NCBI GenBank assembly: GCA_963709425.1
Contig: CAVPWG010000004.1
Coordinates: 496,001 to 560,000, forward strand
Reading direction: 5' to 3'
From: JAICJC01 sp963709425
GTDB taxonomy: Bacteria > Actinomycetota > Thermoleophilia > Gaiellales > JAICJC01
Length of the DNA stretch: 64,000 nucleotides
Part shown: positions 37,498 to 45,904 of the stretch, piece after piece
Layout of the letters: the number at the start of each line of letters is the position of its first letter
Numbering within the stretch: position 1 is the stretch's first letter
Notes under the pieces: generated by a model
The model's database searches: none
What the model saw: only the letters and a program-made list of their open reading frames with translations
Told to the model about the DNA's origin: nothing
Translations under genes and position numbers: made by a program

Positions 37498-38138
37498 CTC
37501 GCGACGCCCAGGATGTACGGCGCGGCGGTGATCGTTAGGAGCGAGGAGGACTGAAAGCCGCGCTCGATCCGGTCGAACTCGAAGCCGGCGCCGCGGATCG
37601 CTGCCTCGGTGTCGCGCGTCGTCTCGCAGCCGCCGAGCGACCGCGTCCAGAAGAGCGAATCGACCGCGTGCTGGATCGCGCGGAACGGAGCCCGTGGCGA
37701 GCGGACGTGCTCGTACACGCGCAGCTCGCCGCCGGGCACGAGCACGCGAGCGAACTCGCGCAGCGCCGCTGAAACGTCGGGCACGCTGCACAGGACCCAG
37801 ATGCACACGACGGCATCGAACGTGCCGTCTTCGGCCGGCAGGCGTTCGGCGTATCCCTCGACCACGTCGATCGGCACCGCCGCCGCGGCCGCGCTCTCCG
37901 CGGCAGCGACGCGGGCGACCGGGTCGGGCTCCACCGCGAGCACCCGCTCAACCTCCGGCGGGTAGTGCTCGAACGCGGGCCCGCCCCCGCAACCGACCTC
38001 GATCACCCGGCCGCCGAGCCCGGCCAGGAGCCTCCCCCGGAGCGCCCGTGACGCCTCGTCGGGCCGGCGCTCCTCACGCCGCTCGAGCAGGCGGGCGAAC
38101 CGCGACTGCCCCGGCCCGTAGAGCGTCCCCTCCGGCAC
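37482..38138 (-). CDS. Class I SAM-dependent methyltransferase
   Basis: Seen: 218 aa. SAM-binding VIEVGCGGGPAFEHYP, acidic VLAVEPDP, then FDAVVCIWVLCSVPDVSAALREFARVLVPGGELRVYEHVRS. Start: GTG 38138 shares one base with the TAG stop of the upstream gene. The last residues (KIGV) are encoded by the REP-like element. Known fold: Methyltransf_11. Substrate unknown. Part of the minus-strand unit lysS, PPOX, methyltransferase. Confidence 0.85.
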   Translation of the reverse strand: MPEGTLYGPGQSRFARLLERREERRPDEASRALRGRLLAGLGGRVIEVGCGGGPAFEHYPPEVERVLAVEPDPVARVAAAESAAAAAVPIDVVEGYAERLPAEDGTFDAVVCIWVLCSVPDVSAALREFARVLVPGGELRVYEHVRSPRAPFRAIQHAVDSLFWTRSLGGCETTRDTEAAIRGAGFEFDRIERGFQSSSLLTITAAPYILGVARKIGV

Positions 38139-38716
38139 TACACGTCCAGCGCCGGCAGGCCGTCGATCGAGCGCAGGTTGTGCTCGGCCCTGTAGGCCGC
38201 GATCGCCCCCGCGCCGCCCCGCGCGAGCTTGCGCTCGACCCAGAGCGCCTGCTGCGGGCGGTCGCCGACCGCCTCCATGAGCGGCACGCCGTAGCCGCAC
38301 GAGTCGGCGACGCGCTCGACGTCGACCACGACGATCGAGCGGCGGGCCGGCCCGGTCGTGTACGCATCGCGGATCTGGAACTCGCCCGAGAGCTCGTCGA
38401 ACTCCGCATCACCGGCCGCTACGATCCGCCCCCGGCCGTAGATCCGCAGGATGCGCGGGGGCCCGGCGAAGGCGCACAGCATGATCACGATCCGGCCGTT
38501 CTGGCGCAGGTGCGCGATCGTCTCGGCGCCCGAGCCGACCAGGTCGAGGTAGGCGACCCGGCGCGGGCCGAGCACGCGCAGGCTCTCGATCGGGCCTTTG
38601 GGTGAGCAGTTGACGTGGCCGCCGTCCCCCGACGGCGCCGTGGCGACGAAGAACAGCTGCTGGGCGGCGATCCAGCCGGTCAGCCTGTCGTCGATCTCGT
38701 CGAAGACCTTGCCCAT
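38138..38716 (-). CDS. Pyridoxamine 5'-phosphate oxidase-like FMN-binding protein
   Basis: Seen: 192 aa with LFFVATAPSGDGGHVNCSPKGPIESLRVLGPRRVAYLD at the N-terminus and GNxETIAHL-like SGAETIAHLRQNGRIVIMLCAF. This is the split-barrel flavin fold. Known: members reduce or oxidise small cofactors, or simply bind flavin. ATG 38716 follows directly on the lysS stop (TAGATG). Substrate unknown. Confidence 0.8.
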   Translation of the reverse strand: MGKVFDEIDDRLTGWIAAQQLFFVATAPSGDGGHVNCSPKGPIESLRVLGPRRVAYLDLVGSGAETIAHLRQNGRIVIMLCAFAGPPRILRIYGRGRIVAAGDAEFDELSGEFQIRDAYTTGPARRSIVVVDVERVADSCGYGVPLMEAVGDRPQQALWVERKLARGGAGAIAAYRAEHNLRSIDGLPALDV

Positions 38717-40141
38717 CTAGTCCCCCCGGTCGCGCAGGGTCGGGAACAGGATGACCTCGCGGATCGAGCGCAGGCCGGTGAGCGCCATGAGCAGCCGGTC
38801 GATGCCGATCCCGACACCGACGGTCGGCGGCATGCCGTACTCGAGCGCCAGCACGTAGTCGTCGTCGACCTGCCCGAGCGCCTCGAACCGGGCGCGCTGG
38901 TCGGCGGGATCGTTCAGCTCGGTGTACCCGTTCCCGAGCTCCATACCGACGCAGAACGCCTCGAACCGCTCGACCAGCCCGGGATCGCCCGGCGTGCGCT
39001 TGGCCAGCGGCGAGAGCTCGACCGGGTAGTCGACCACGAACGTCGGGCGCTCGATCGCCGGCTCGACGAAATGGGAGAGCAGATGGTCGACCGCGTCGGC
39101 CCATGTCTCGTCGGCGGTCGTGTCGATGTCTGCCGCGCGCAGGTGGGCGACCAGCCGGTCGCGGTCGCGGTCCGCCATCGGATCGATCCCGGCGTGCTCG
39201 TGGATCGCCTCGCGCAGCGGGACGCGCGGCCACGGCGGGGTGAGGTCGATCTCGCTCCCGGCCGCCGCTCCTGCCGCCGCGATGACGCGCTCCACGCGCT
39301 CCATCCCGACCTCGTAGGCGCCGTAGGCCTCGTACCACTCGAGCATCGTGAACTCGGGGTTGTGCTTGAACGACACGCCCTCGTTACGGAAGTCCTTGGC
39401 GATCTCGTACACCCGCTCGAGGCCGCCGACGATCAGCCGCTTCAGGTAGAGCTCGTCGGCGATGCGCAGGAAGAAGTCGCGCTCGAACTCGTTGTAGTAG
39501 GTCGTGAACGGCTGGGCCGAGGCGCCGCCGTAGATCGGCTGCAGGATCGGGGTCTCGACCTCGACGAACCCGTCACCGTCGAGCACGGAGCGCATCGCCG
39601 TCACCACCCGGGAGCGGGCCATGGCGAGCCGGCGCGAGTCCTCGTTCACGATCAGGTCGACGTACCGGTGCCGGTAGCGGAGCTCGATGTCGGTCAGGCC
39701 GTGCCACTTCTCGGGCAGCGGCCGCAGGCATTTCGCCAGCATGTGCCACTCGGCCACACGCAGGCTCAGCTCACCACGGCGGCTCACGAACACGTCGCCC
39801 GCGGCGGCGATCACGTCGCCCAGGTCGGTGTCGGCGAGCGCGGCGTAGCGCTCCTCGCCGAGCCCGTCGAGACTGGCGTGAAGCTGGAGCCGCCCGGTCC
39901 GGTCCGCGAGATCGAGGAACATCGCCTTGCCGTGGCCTCTGCGCGCCGCGATCCGCCCTGCAACGGCCAGCCGGGTGTCCGTCTCGGCCCCGGCCTCGAG
40001 GTCGCCGAACCGCTCGCGAAGCTCGGCGACGGGGACGCGGGCGGGCGTGCGAGCCGGATATGGATCGACGCCGGAGGCCCGCATCGCGTCCACCTTGGCG
40101 ATGCGGTCGGCCCGGATCCGGTCCTCGGCGTCGCCGCTCAC
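38717..40141 (-). CDS. lysS: Lysyl-tRNA synthetase, class II
   Basis: Seen: 474 aa from GTG 40141. N-terminal OB-fold (VAGRIAARRGHGKAMFLDLADRTGRLQLH), motif 2 in KDFRNEGVSFKHNPEFTMLEWYEAY and motif 3 in GVGIGIDRLLMALTG, with ETPILQPIYGGASAQPF between. Known: charges tRNA-Lys. The frame stays open upstream; the chosen start matches family length but has no clear ribosome site. Divergent from the secreted-protein gene at 40188. Confidence 0.95.
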   Translation of the reverse strand: MSGDAEDRIRADRIAKVDAMRASGVDPYPARTPARVPVAELRERFGDLEAGAETDTRLAVAGRIAARRGHGKAMFLDLADRTGRLQLHASLDGLGEERYAALADTDLGDVIAAAGDVFVSRRGELSLRVAEWHMLAKCLRPLPEKWHGLTDIELRYRHRYVDLIVNEDSRRLAMARSRVVTAMRSVLDGDGFVEVETPILQPIYGGASAQPFTTYYNEFERDFFLRIADELYLKRLIVGGLERVYEIAKDFRNEGVSFKHNPEFTMLEWYEAYGAYEVGMERVERVIAAAGAAAGSEIDLTPPWPRVPLREAIHEHAGIDPMADRDRDRLVAHLRAADIDTTADETWADAVDHLLSHFVEPAIERPTFVVDYPVELSPLAKRTPGDPGLVERFEAFCVGMELGNGYTELNDPADQRARFEALGQVDDDYVLALEYGMPPTVGVGIGIDRLLMALTGLRSIREVILFPTLRDRGD

Positions 40142-40187
40142 CGCGACAGAATATGCGTTCGCCGCGCGGACATGGCAGGCTACGGAT

Positions 40188-40846
40188 ATGAGGCGGTTGG
40201 GAGTCCTTGTCGCGACGGTGGCGGCACTGAGGTCAGCGCGAGCCCGGCCGCGGCCGCCGACCCGACGATCCCAGCCAACGACCTCAAGGCAATCCGTTCG
40301 GTTCTCGACGCCTGGATCCCCGCCGTCGTCGCGCGCCACAAGCCCATCGCCGCCTACGACCTCGCGACCCCCGCCCTGCGGTCGACCACCTCGCGCGACC
40401 AGTGGCGGCACGGCGAGCTGCCGGTGGCGCCGTATCCCGCGAGCGGCAGGCACTACGGCATCCGCCCGATCCGCGTGACGCCCGACGACATCTTCTTCGA
40501 CCTGATGCTTCAGCCCCGGAAGGGCAGCAACGCCGGCGTCGCGGTCTTCACGACCGAGATGCAGCGCGTGAACGGCCACTGGCTCGTCGCGGAGATGTAC
40601 ACGACGGCGCAGTTCGCCGGGCCCGGCGAGCAGCGGTCGATCACAGCCGAGCCGGACCTCGGCCCGCACAAACAGGGCGTCAGCCAGCGGACGGTCCTCG
40701 GGAACGGCTGGATGATGATGCTTGTCGGGGTGATCCTGCTGCCCCTGATCGCCGCGCCCATCGCCTTGTTCATCGCCTGGCGCCGCGGCCGAGCGCCGAG
40801 CGTCGACGAGGAGACGCGCGCCCGGGCCGCGATGCCCTGGCGCTAG
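40188..40846 (+). pseudogene. Secreted, membrane-anchored protein with signal peptide in another frame
   Basis: Seen: ATG 40188 opens a typical signal peptide start MRRLGVLVATVAAL, which then runs out of frame. From about 40228 the neighbouring frame reads SASPAAAADPTIPANDLKAIRSVLDAWIPAV, exactly how a signal-peptide end and mature start look, and continues to TAG 40846 with a C-terminal helix WMMMLVGVILLPLIAAPIALFIAWRRG. One missing base near 40227-40232 would join them. The mature part (about 190 aa) has a cystatin/NTF2-like alpha+beta look (WRHGELPVAPYPASGRHYGI, GHWLVAEMYTTAQF). Role unknown. If the lesion is real the product is not exported. Confidence 0.6.
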
Positions 40847-40855
40847 CGGCCGCTG

Positions 40856-41332
40856 CTAGGCGGCCTTGATGTCCATGATCTTGAGGCGGATCGCCCCGGC
40901 GGGCACCGACACTTCGACCGTCTCGCCCTTCTTGTGGCCGATGAGCGCACGGCCGACAGGCGACTCGTTCGAGAGGCGCGAGTTGGCCGGATCGGCCTCG
41001 GCCGAGCCGACGATCTCGTAGGTGTCGACGTCGCCGTGGTCGACGTCCTTCACGCGAACGCGCGTGCCGACTGACACCACATCCGTGGCGATGTCCTTGG
41101 GATCGATGACGCGGGCGGCGCGCAGCTGCTCTTTGAGCCGAGCAATGCGGTGCTCGAGCAGCGCCTGCTCGTTCTTGGCGTCGTCGTATTCGGAGTTCTC
41201 GGAGATGTCGCCGAATTCGCGTGCCTCACGGATGCGGTCGGCGACCTCGCGACGCTTGGTGGTCTCGAGCTCCTCGATCTGCTGCTTCAGCTTCTCGTAG
41301 CCCTCGGAAGTGAGGATGACGTCCTTGTCCAC
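40856..41332 (-). CDS. greA: Transcription elongation factor GreA
   Basis: Seen: 158 aa, normal family length. N-terminal coiled coil with REAREFGDISENSEYDDAKNEQALLEHRIARL, whose acidic tip enters the RNA polymerase channel, then the FKBP-like half with SPVGRALIGHKKGETVEVSVPAG. Known: stimulates cleavage of backtracked transcripts. GTG 41332 with AAGG eight bases upstream. Has a strong promoter and a leader hairpin. Confidence 0.97.
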   Translation of the reverse strand: MDKDVILTSEGYEKLKQQIEELETTKRREVADRIREAREFGDISENSEYDDAKNEQALLEHRIARLKEQLRAARVIDPKDIATDVVSVGTRVRVKDVDHGDVDTYEIVGSAEADPANSRLSNESPVGRALIGHKKGETVEVSVPAGAIRLKIMDIKAA

Positions 41333-41361
41333 AGCCAGCCCTTCTGCCCCCTATCTGCACG

Positions 41362-41390
41362 AAAACGGTGTCGCCGGATTTCGCCGTTTT
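41362..41390 (-). promoter_or_regulatory. greA: Leader hairpin of greA
   Basis: AAAACGG (41362-41368) pairs with CCGTTTT (41384-41390) around a 15-base loop, within the roughly 90-nt untranslated leader. No U-run follows the hairpin. Position recalls the attenuator in the E. coli greA leader, but function here is inferred. Confidence 0.4.
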
Positions 41391-41429
41391 GCAGCGGTTT
41401 CTCGTCCGGCTGGCACCGAGGGAGGCGGG

Positions 41430-41458
41430 ATTATAGGCAACCTGCCACACCGGGTCAA
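41430..41458 (-). promoter_or_regulatory. greA: greA promoter, near consensus
   Basis: Minus-strand TTGACC (41453-41458), exactly 17 bp, then TATAAT (41430-41435), about 95 bp before the greA start. The best housekeeping-sigma promoter in the window. Confidence 0.8.
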
Positions 41459-41503
41459 CCGGTTCGCCCGGCCCTCCGGCGTGAGCCTCTACGATGCCCA
41501 GCG

Positions 41504-42568
41504 GTGAGCGATCTCACACAGCCGTGGGCGATCGGGGATGTCGTCATCCCGTCGCGGATCGTACTCGCACCGATGGCGGGCGTGTCGGTGCAGGCGTTCC
41601 GGCGCCAGGGACGCCGGTTCGGCGCCGGCCTGGTCTGCTCGGAGATGGTCTCGGCCGCCGGTCTGGCCCATGCGAACGAGCGGACGCTCGGATACCTGCG
41701 GATCGCGCGTGACGAGCATCCACTGGCGGTGCAGATCTTCGGCTCAGAGCCCGGACGGATGGCGGAAGCGGCCCGCATGGTCGTCGCCGCCGGGGCCGAC
41801 ATCGTCGACATCAACTTCGGCTGTCCCGTGCGCAAGGTGACCAAGACCGGCGCAGGCGCGAGCGCCCTCTCCGACCATGATCTGGCATGCGGGATCGCGC
41901 AGACGGTCGCCGAGGCGGTCGACGTGCCGGTCACGGTGAAGATGCGCCGCGGGGTCGACAACGGGTCGCGCGACGCGCTCGGGCTCGGGCCGAGGCTCGA
42001 GGCGGTCGGAGTGGCGTCGCTGACGCTCCATCCGCGATCGGCGAAGCAGATGTACACGGGGACCGCCGACCACACGCTCACGGCCGAGCTCGTGGAACGC
42101 GTGGGCATCCCGGTCGTCGCGTCCGGCGACGTCGTCGACCGCCGAAGCGCCGCCCGCGTGCTCGACTCGACCGGCGCCGCGGCCGTCATGGTGGGGCGTG
42201 GTGCCCAGGGCCAGCCGTGGACGCTCCAGGAGATGGCCGACCGCGGCGCCGAGCGTCCCGAGCCGGGCGAGGTCGTGGCCGAGCTGATCCGCTTCATGCG
42301 CGAGGTCGAGCGCGAGATGGGCGACCGGGCGGCCAGCTTCCTGCGCAAGTTCTACGGCTGGTACCTGCGCGGGATGCCCGACGCGAAGTCCGTCAAGCCC
42401 GAGCTGACGTCGGCCCCGACCGTCGCCGAGGCCGAGGCCGCGCTCCTGCGGTTCTGCCCGGAGGCCCGCCAGCGCCTGGCCGGGCACGAGGCCGAGCTCG
42501 CGCTCCTCCCCGACACGGAGTCGGACCGTCTGCTCGACCTCCCGATCTCGATCTACGGCGGCGGGTAA
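41504..42568 (+). CDS. dus: tRNA-dihydrouridine synthase
   Basis: Seen: 354 aa from GTG 41504. FMN-barrel start LAPMAGVSVQAFR, EMVSAAGL, QIFGSEPGRMAEAARM, catalytic Cys in INFGCPVRKVTKTGAGA (C107), VTVKMRRG and MVGRGAQGQPW. Known: reduces uridine in the tRNA D-loop with NADPH. Divergent from greA with a 171-bp gap; the start is set by SD-poor GTG and family length. Confidence 0.93.
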   Translation: MSDLTQPWAIGDVVIPSRIVLAPMAGVSVQAFRRQGRRFGAGLVCSEMVSAAGLAHANERTLGYLRIARDEHPLAVQIFGSEPGRMAEAARMVVAAGADIVDINFGCPVRKVTKTGAGASALSDHDLACGIAQTVAEAVDVPVTVKMRRGVDNGSRDALGLGPRLEAVGVASLTLHPRSAKQMYTGTADHTLTAELVERVGIPVVASGDVVDRRSAARVLDSTGAAAVMVGRGAQGQPWTLQEMADRGAERPEPGEVVAELIRFMREVEREMGDRAASFLRKFYGWYLRGMPDAKSVKPELTSAPTVAEAEAALLRFCPEARQRLAGHEAELALLPDTESDRLLDLPISIYGGG

Positions 42569-42589
42569 CACGGAAGCTCACTCGAGCGG

Positions 42590-43384
42590 CTACGGCCGCC
42601 GGGCGATGAAGACGTGCATTCGGTGGTCCGCCGTGACGTCCGCCGGCGTGTAGTCGCCCTCGACGCGCACGTCGGCAAACCCGGCCGCCTCCAGCATCGC
42701 GACCATCTCGTTGACGCCGTACCAGCGCTCGACGAGGCGGTGGTCCTCGCTGCGAACGACCGCGCCGTCCTGCAGGAGGTCGTAGCGCAGGTCGAGCGTG
42801 AACGCCTGTCCCAGCGGATCGGCCTCGACGAGGCGCCGGCTGACGGCGATCGCATCGCCGTTCGGGAGGGGCGTCGTGTCGCGGGTCGTCCACGCGCCGG
42901 GACGTGACCGGTCCGCGTCCGCGCACCGCCTCCACACCTCGGTCATCGCCCAGCCGGCCTCGACGTCGACGGCCAGCGTGCCGCCCGGCTCGAGGTGGCG
43001 GTGGAAGCGCCGGAGCGACTCCAGATCGTCGGCACGGGTGCCGTTCAGGCCGAACGTCCCGCACGAGACGATCGTCCGGTAGCGGCGCGGGATGTCGAGC
43101 TCGGCGGTTCCCTGGAGATGGAGCGACGGCGTGACGCCGTCCGCCTGTGCCCGCGCCCGGCAGAGGTCGAGCATGTCGGGCGAGATGTCGCACCCGTCCA
43201 CGTCGAGCCCGGCCCGCAGGTACTGGCAGAGCAGCCGGCCCGGCCCGCAGCCGGCGTCGAGGGCCGGCTGGCCGCTGCGCTCGATGATCTCGCGGTAGTA
43301 CGCGACGTCGGGGGCGTCGTCGCGGTTCACGACCTGGAAGAGCAGGGCGGCCAGGCCGCGGTGGAAGTCCGGGCCACCGGTCAC
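42590..43384 (-). CDS. Class I SAM-dependent methyltransferase
   Basis: Seen: 264 aa. ALDAGCGPGRLLCQYLRAGLDVDGCDISPDML is a clear SAM site with its acidic loop; YRTIVSCGTFGLNG and FHRHLEPGGTLAVDVEAGW follow. The C-terminal YGVNEMVAMLEAAGFADVRVEG is a usual Methyltransf_25/11 ending. Coupled to the hydrolase gene downstream of it by ATGA (43381-43384). Substrate unknown. Confidence 0.85.
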   Translation of the reverse strand: MTGGPDFHRGLAALLFQVVNRDDAPDVAYYREIIERSGQPALDAGCGPGRLLCQYLRAGLDVDGCDISPDMLDLCRARAQADGVTPSLHLQGTAELDIPRRYRTIVSCGTFGLNGTRADDLESLRRFHRHLEPGGTLAVDVEAGWAMTEVWRRCADADRSRPGAWTTRDTTPLPNGDAIAVSRRLVEADPLGQAFTLDLRYDLLQDGAVVRSEDHRLVERWYGVNEMVAMLEAAGFADVRVEGDYTPADVTADHRMHVFIARRP

Positions 43385-44046
43385 GGCGCCGTGGCGACCA
43401 CGTCCGTGACGAAGGCCGCGACCGCCGCGGCAAGCCCCGCGCCGATCGCGCGGCCGTCTCGCTCGCCGCCCGGAACGCGGAACGAGTGGTCGCCGCCCTC
43501 GACCTCGAGGAGCCGGGCGCGCGGGCCGAGGCGCTCGATGGTCTCGGCCAGGAGCCCGGGCTGCGCGAATGCGTCACGCGATCCCTGGAGGAAGAGCATC
43601 GGGACCGAGACGTGCTCGAGGTGCTCCCGGCGGAGCTTCTCGGGGTGCCCGGGCGGGTGCAGCGGATAGCCGAGAAAGACGAGCGCCTCGGCGGGCATCC
43701 CCTCCGCCACGGCCATCGAGGCGATCCTCCCGCCCAGCGACTTCCCGCCGGCCACGAGCGGCAGGTGGGCGCGCGCGGCCACCGCGGCGCGCGCCAGCCG
43801 CCAGGTCTCGACCAGCGCCGGCGCCGGGTCGGGCGACTTGCGGCCCGCGTGGATGTAGGGGAAGTCGAACCGGGCGACGGCGAGGCCGAGATCGACGAGC
43901 GCGCCGGCGATACCGGCCATGAACGGCGACTCCATGCCGGACCCCGCGCCGTGGCCGAGGACGACGACCGCGCCGGCTCCGGGCGGAACGTCGAGGACGC
44001 CTGCGGTGGGCCCGCGGGGCGTCTCGAGCGTGAACGGCTGGCTCAT
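43381..44046 (-). CDS. Alpha/beta hydrolase (Tex30/KANL3-like)
   Basis: Seen: 221 aa from ATG 44046. VVVLGHGAGSGMESPFMAGIAGAL, nucleophile in VAGGKSLGGRIASMAVAEG, a FLGYPLHPPGHPEKLR stretch, acidic LFLQGSRDAFAQP and catalytic His in EVEGGDHSFRVPGG. Known: the GGKSxGGR nucleophile elbow is the mark of this subfamily of putative dienelactone-hydrolase-like enzymes. Upstream gene of the pair with the methyltransferase; divergent from the thioredoxin fusion gene. Confidence 0.85.
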   Translation of the reverse strand: MSQPFTLETPRGPTAGVLDVPPGAGAVVVLGHGAGSGMESPFMAGIAGALVDLGLAVARFDFPYIHAGRKSPDPAPALVETWRLARAAVAARAHLPLVAGGKSLGGRIASMAVAEGMPAEALVFLGYPLHPPGHPEKLRREHLEHVSVPMLFLQGSRDAFAQPGLLAETIERLGPRARLLEVEGGDHSFRVPGGERDGRAIGAGLAAAVAAFVTDVVATAP

Positions 44047-44076
44047 CCCGGACACGCTACAGTTTGGATCCAAACA

Positions 44077-44766
44077 ATGACGCGGCTCGCAGACCCCTAT
44101 CGCGATCTGGACGTCATCGACCGCCGCGCGCCGCGCGCCAACCAGCTCGTCATCGGCGTGCTCGCGGTCGTGGCGTTCCTCACCGGCTGGTGGCCGATCC
44201 TCGGCCTGCTCGCGCTCCAGCTCGTCGTCGGCATCACGCTGGGCCGGCGCTGGTGCATCGCCTGCGTCGCCTACTTCGAGCTCGTCCAGCCGCGGCTCGG
44301 CGAGGGCCCGCTCGAGGACTCGCGCTCGCCGCGGTTCGCAAACACGATGGGCGCCGTCGTCCTCACGGCGGCGACCGCCGCGCTGGCCGCGGGATACTCC
44401 ACGGTCGGCTGGGCCCTCGGGCTGCTCGTCGCGGCGCTCGCGCTCCTCGCCGCGTTCACGGGGTTCTGCACGGGCTGCGAGATCTACCGGCTCGGCGCGC
44501 GCCTGCGCGGCGTCGGCCACGGCGAGCTTCGCCGGATCGACCGGGCGGACGTCGGCGAGAGTGGCGGCGAGGTGGTCGTCCACTTCACACACCCGCTCTG
44601 CTCCGACTGCCTGGCGGTGGAGCGTCGGCTCCGGGCCGAGGGACGCACGCTCGTCACGGTGGACGTGCGCCGTCGCCCCGACCTCGCACGCAAGTACGGC
44701 ATCGGGATCGTCCCGACCGCGGTGGCCGTCGCGGCCGATGGGGCGATCACGGCGCGGCTGGCCTGA
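44077..44766 (+). CDS. DUF4395 membrane domain fused to thioredoxin-like domain
   Basis: Seen: 229 aa from ATG 44077. The first 140 residues have DUF4395 features: IDRRAPRANQLVIGVLAVVAFLTGWWP, two Cys pairs (WCIACVAY and FCTGCEIYRLG) and four helices. The last 75 residues are thioredoxin-like with VVVHFTHPLCSDCLAVERRL (CSDC active site) and the cis-Pro region GIGIVPTAVAVAADG. Inferred: a membrane thiol-disulfide or sulfur-handling protein. Overlaps the convergent metallopeptidase gene by 20 nt. Confidence 0.7.
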   Translation: MTRLADPYRDLDVIDRRAPRANQLVIGVLAVVAFLTGWWPILGLLALQLVVGITLGRRWCIACVAYFELVQPRLGEGPLEDSRSPRFANTMGAVVLTAATAALAAGYSTVGWALGLLVAALALLAAFTGFCTGCEIYRLGARLRGVGHGELRRIDRADVGESGGEVVVHFTHPLCSDCLAVERRLRAEGRTLVTVDVRRRPDLARKYGIGIVPTAVAVAADGAITARLA

Positions 44767-45904
44767 CGGCGACCGCCGGCCACCCGTCGGCCAGGCGCAG
44801 GTCGAGCCCGCCACCGGGCCTGCAGTCCGGGGAGCGGTACGAGCCGGGCAGATCGGGATAGAGATGCGTCCAGTCGAGCGACGCCATCCATCTGGCGTAG
44901 GCCGCATCGACACCGAGCAGCTCGGCGGCGCGCGTGGTGGTCTGAACGGCGTCGCACTCGGCCCGGGCCTCGCTCGGCCCGGCCGCTCCAAGATGGGCGG
45001 CCTCGTGGGCCAGGACATGGGCGGCCGCCACGTCCTCCCATGTCGCCTTGCCGAATCGGTGCGTCGGGCCGTAGGCCAGCCTGTCCAGCGGGGCGCAGAC
45101 GCTCGGAGGCAGGTTGACCGTCCCGGTTGCGAGGTCGGCGAATCCGCCCGTCTCGACCGGGTCGAGGACCGTGACCTTGGGCCAGTCGGCCGCCGACCAG
45201 CACCTCACCTCGACCGTCCGCCCGGCGAGGGCCGACGCAGCCCGCCCCAGCACCGGTTCGACCCGGCTCTGGGACGAGGCCGCCGCGATCACCGGAAGCG
45301 GCTGTGTCGCGTACGCACGGACGGCGGCGAGCGTCTCGATCCCGAGCAGGGCTGCCGCGGCAGAGAGCAGGCCCGCGAGCACGAGCGCCCATCGGAATCG
45401 CCGCCGGCGCGGGCGGATCGCCGGGGCGGGCACCGCCACAAGACGCGGCGTGCCGGGGCGGTGGCACGATCCTTCCGGCCAGTGCAGGTGCCAGCCGCGG
45501 CCGCTCTCGAGCGCCGCCACGCCGGTGCCGCGGCCGAACGACCATCCCCCGAACGAGGCGACGCCCGTCCCCCACACTGCCAGCGCCGTCCCGCCACCCT
45601 CGCCTGTGGCCGCAAGGCCGACGAGCACGACAGATGTGAGGAGCGAGAAGCGCGGAATCCTCCGGGCGGGCGCCACCTGCACCTCGACGTTCGGATGCGC
45701 TCCGGCCGTGTCGATCGTCCGCCGCCACGTTCGCACCTGACGCCGGCCGGCGACGAACCCGACCCACAGGTCGAAGACGAGGAGCGCCCCCAGGAAGGGC
45801 CACAGGCGCAGATTGTGGACGCAGAGGCCCAGGGCGACGGCGACCGCCGCCAGGGCGAGCCGCCAGCGGGCCGCGAGGTCCGCCGTCGTGGCGACGTATG
45901 TCAC
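44747..45904 (-). CDS. Membrane protein with HExxH-type metallopeptidase motif
   Basis: Seen: 385 aa from GTG 45904. Several hydrophobic helices (about 12-50, 85-120 and 170-195) precede an outer or periplasm-like domain with AAAHVLAHEAAHLGAAGPSEARAECDA, where HEAAH plus the downstream Glu-Cys-Asp region would form a zinc site. Known: the H-E-x-x-H motif marks zincin peptidases; no specific family is clear. Start GTG overlaps the upstream TGA as GTGA. Inferred: paired with the membrane protein upstream. Confidence 0.6.
   Translation of the reverse strand: MTYVATTADLAARWRLALAAVAVALGLCVHNLRLWPFLGALLVFDLWVGFVAGRRQVRTWRRTIDTAGAHPNVEVQVAPARRIPRFSLLTSVVLVGLAATGEGGGTALAVWGTGVASFGGWSFGRGTGVAALESGRGWHLHWPEGSCHRPGTPRLVAVPAPAIRPRRRRFRWALVLAGLLSAAAALLGIETLAAVRAYATQPLPVIAAASSQSRVEPVLGRAASALAGRTVEVRCWSAADWPKVTVLDPVETGGFADLATGTVNLPPSVCAPLDRLAYGPTHRFGKATWEDVAAAHVLAHEAAHLGAAGPSEARAECDAVQTTTRAAELLGVDAAYARWMASLDWTHLYPDLPGSYRSPDCRPGGGLDLRLADGWPAVAVRPAAP

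Noticed and set aside
38615..40187. Plus-strand open frame leading into the secreted-protein gene
   Set aside because: It is antisense to lysS, whose protein is unmistakable; only the part after about 40228 is coding.
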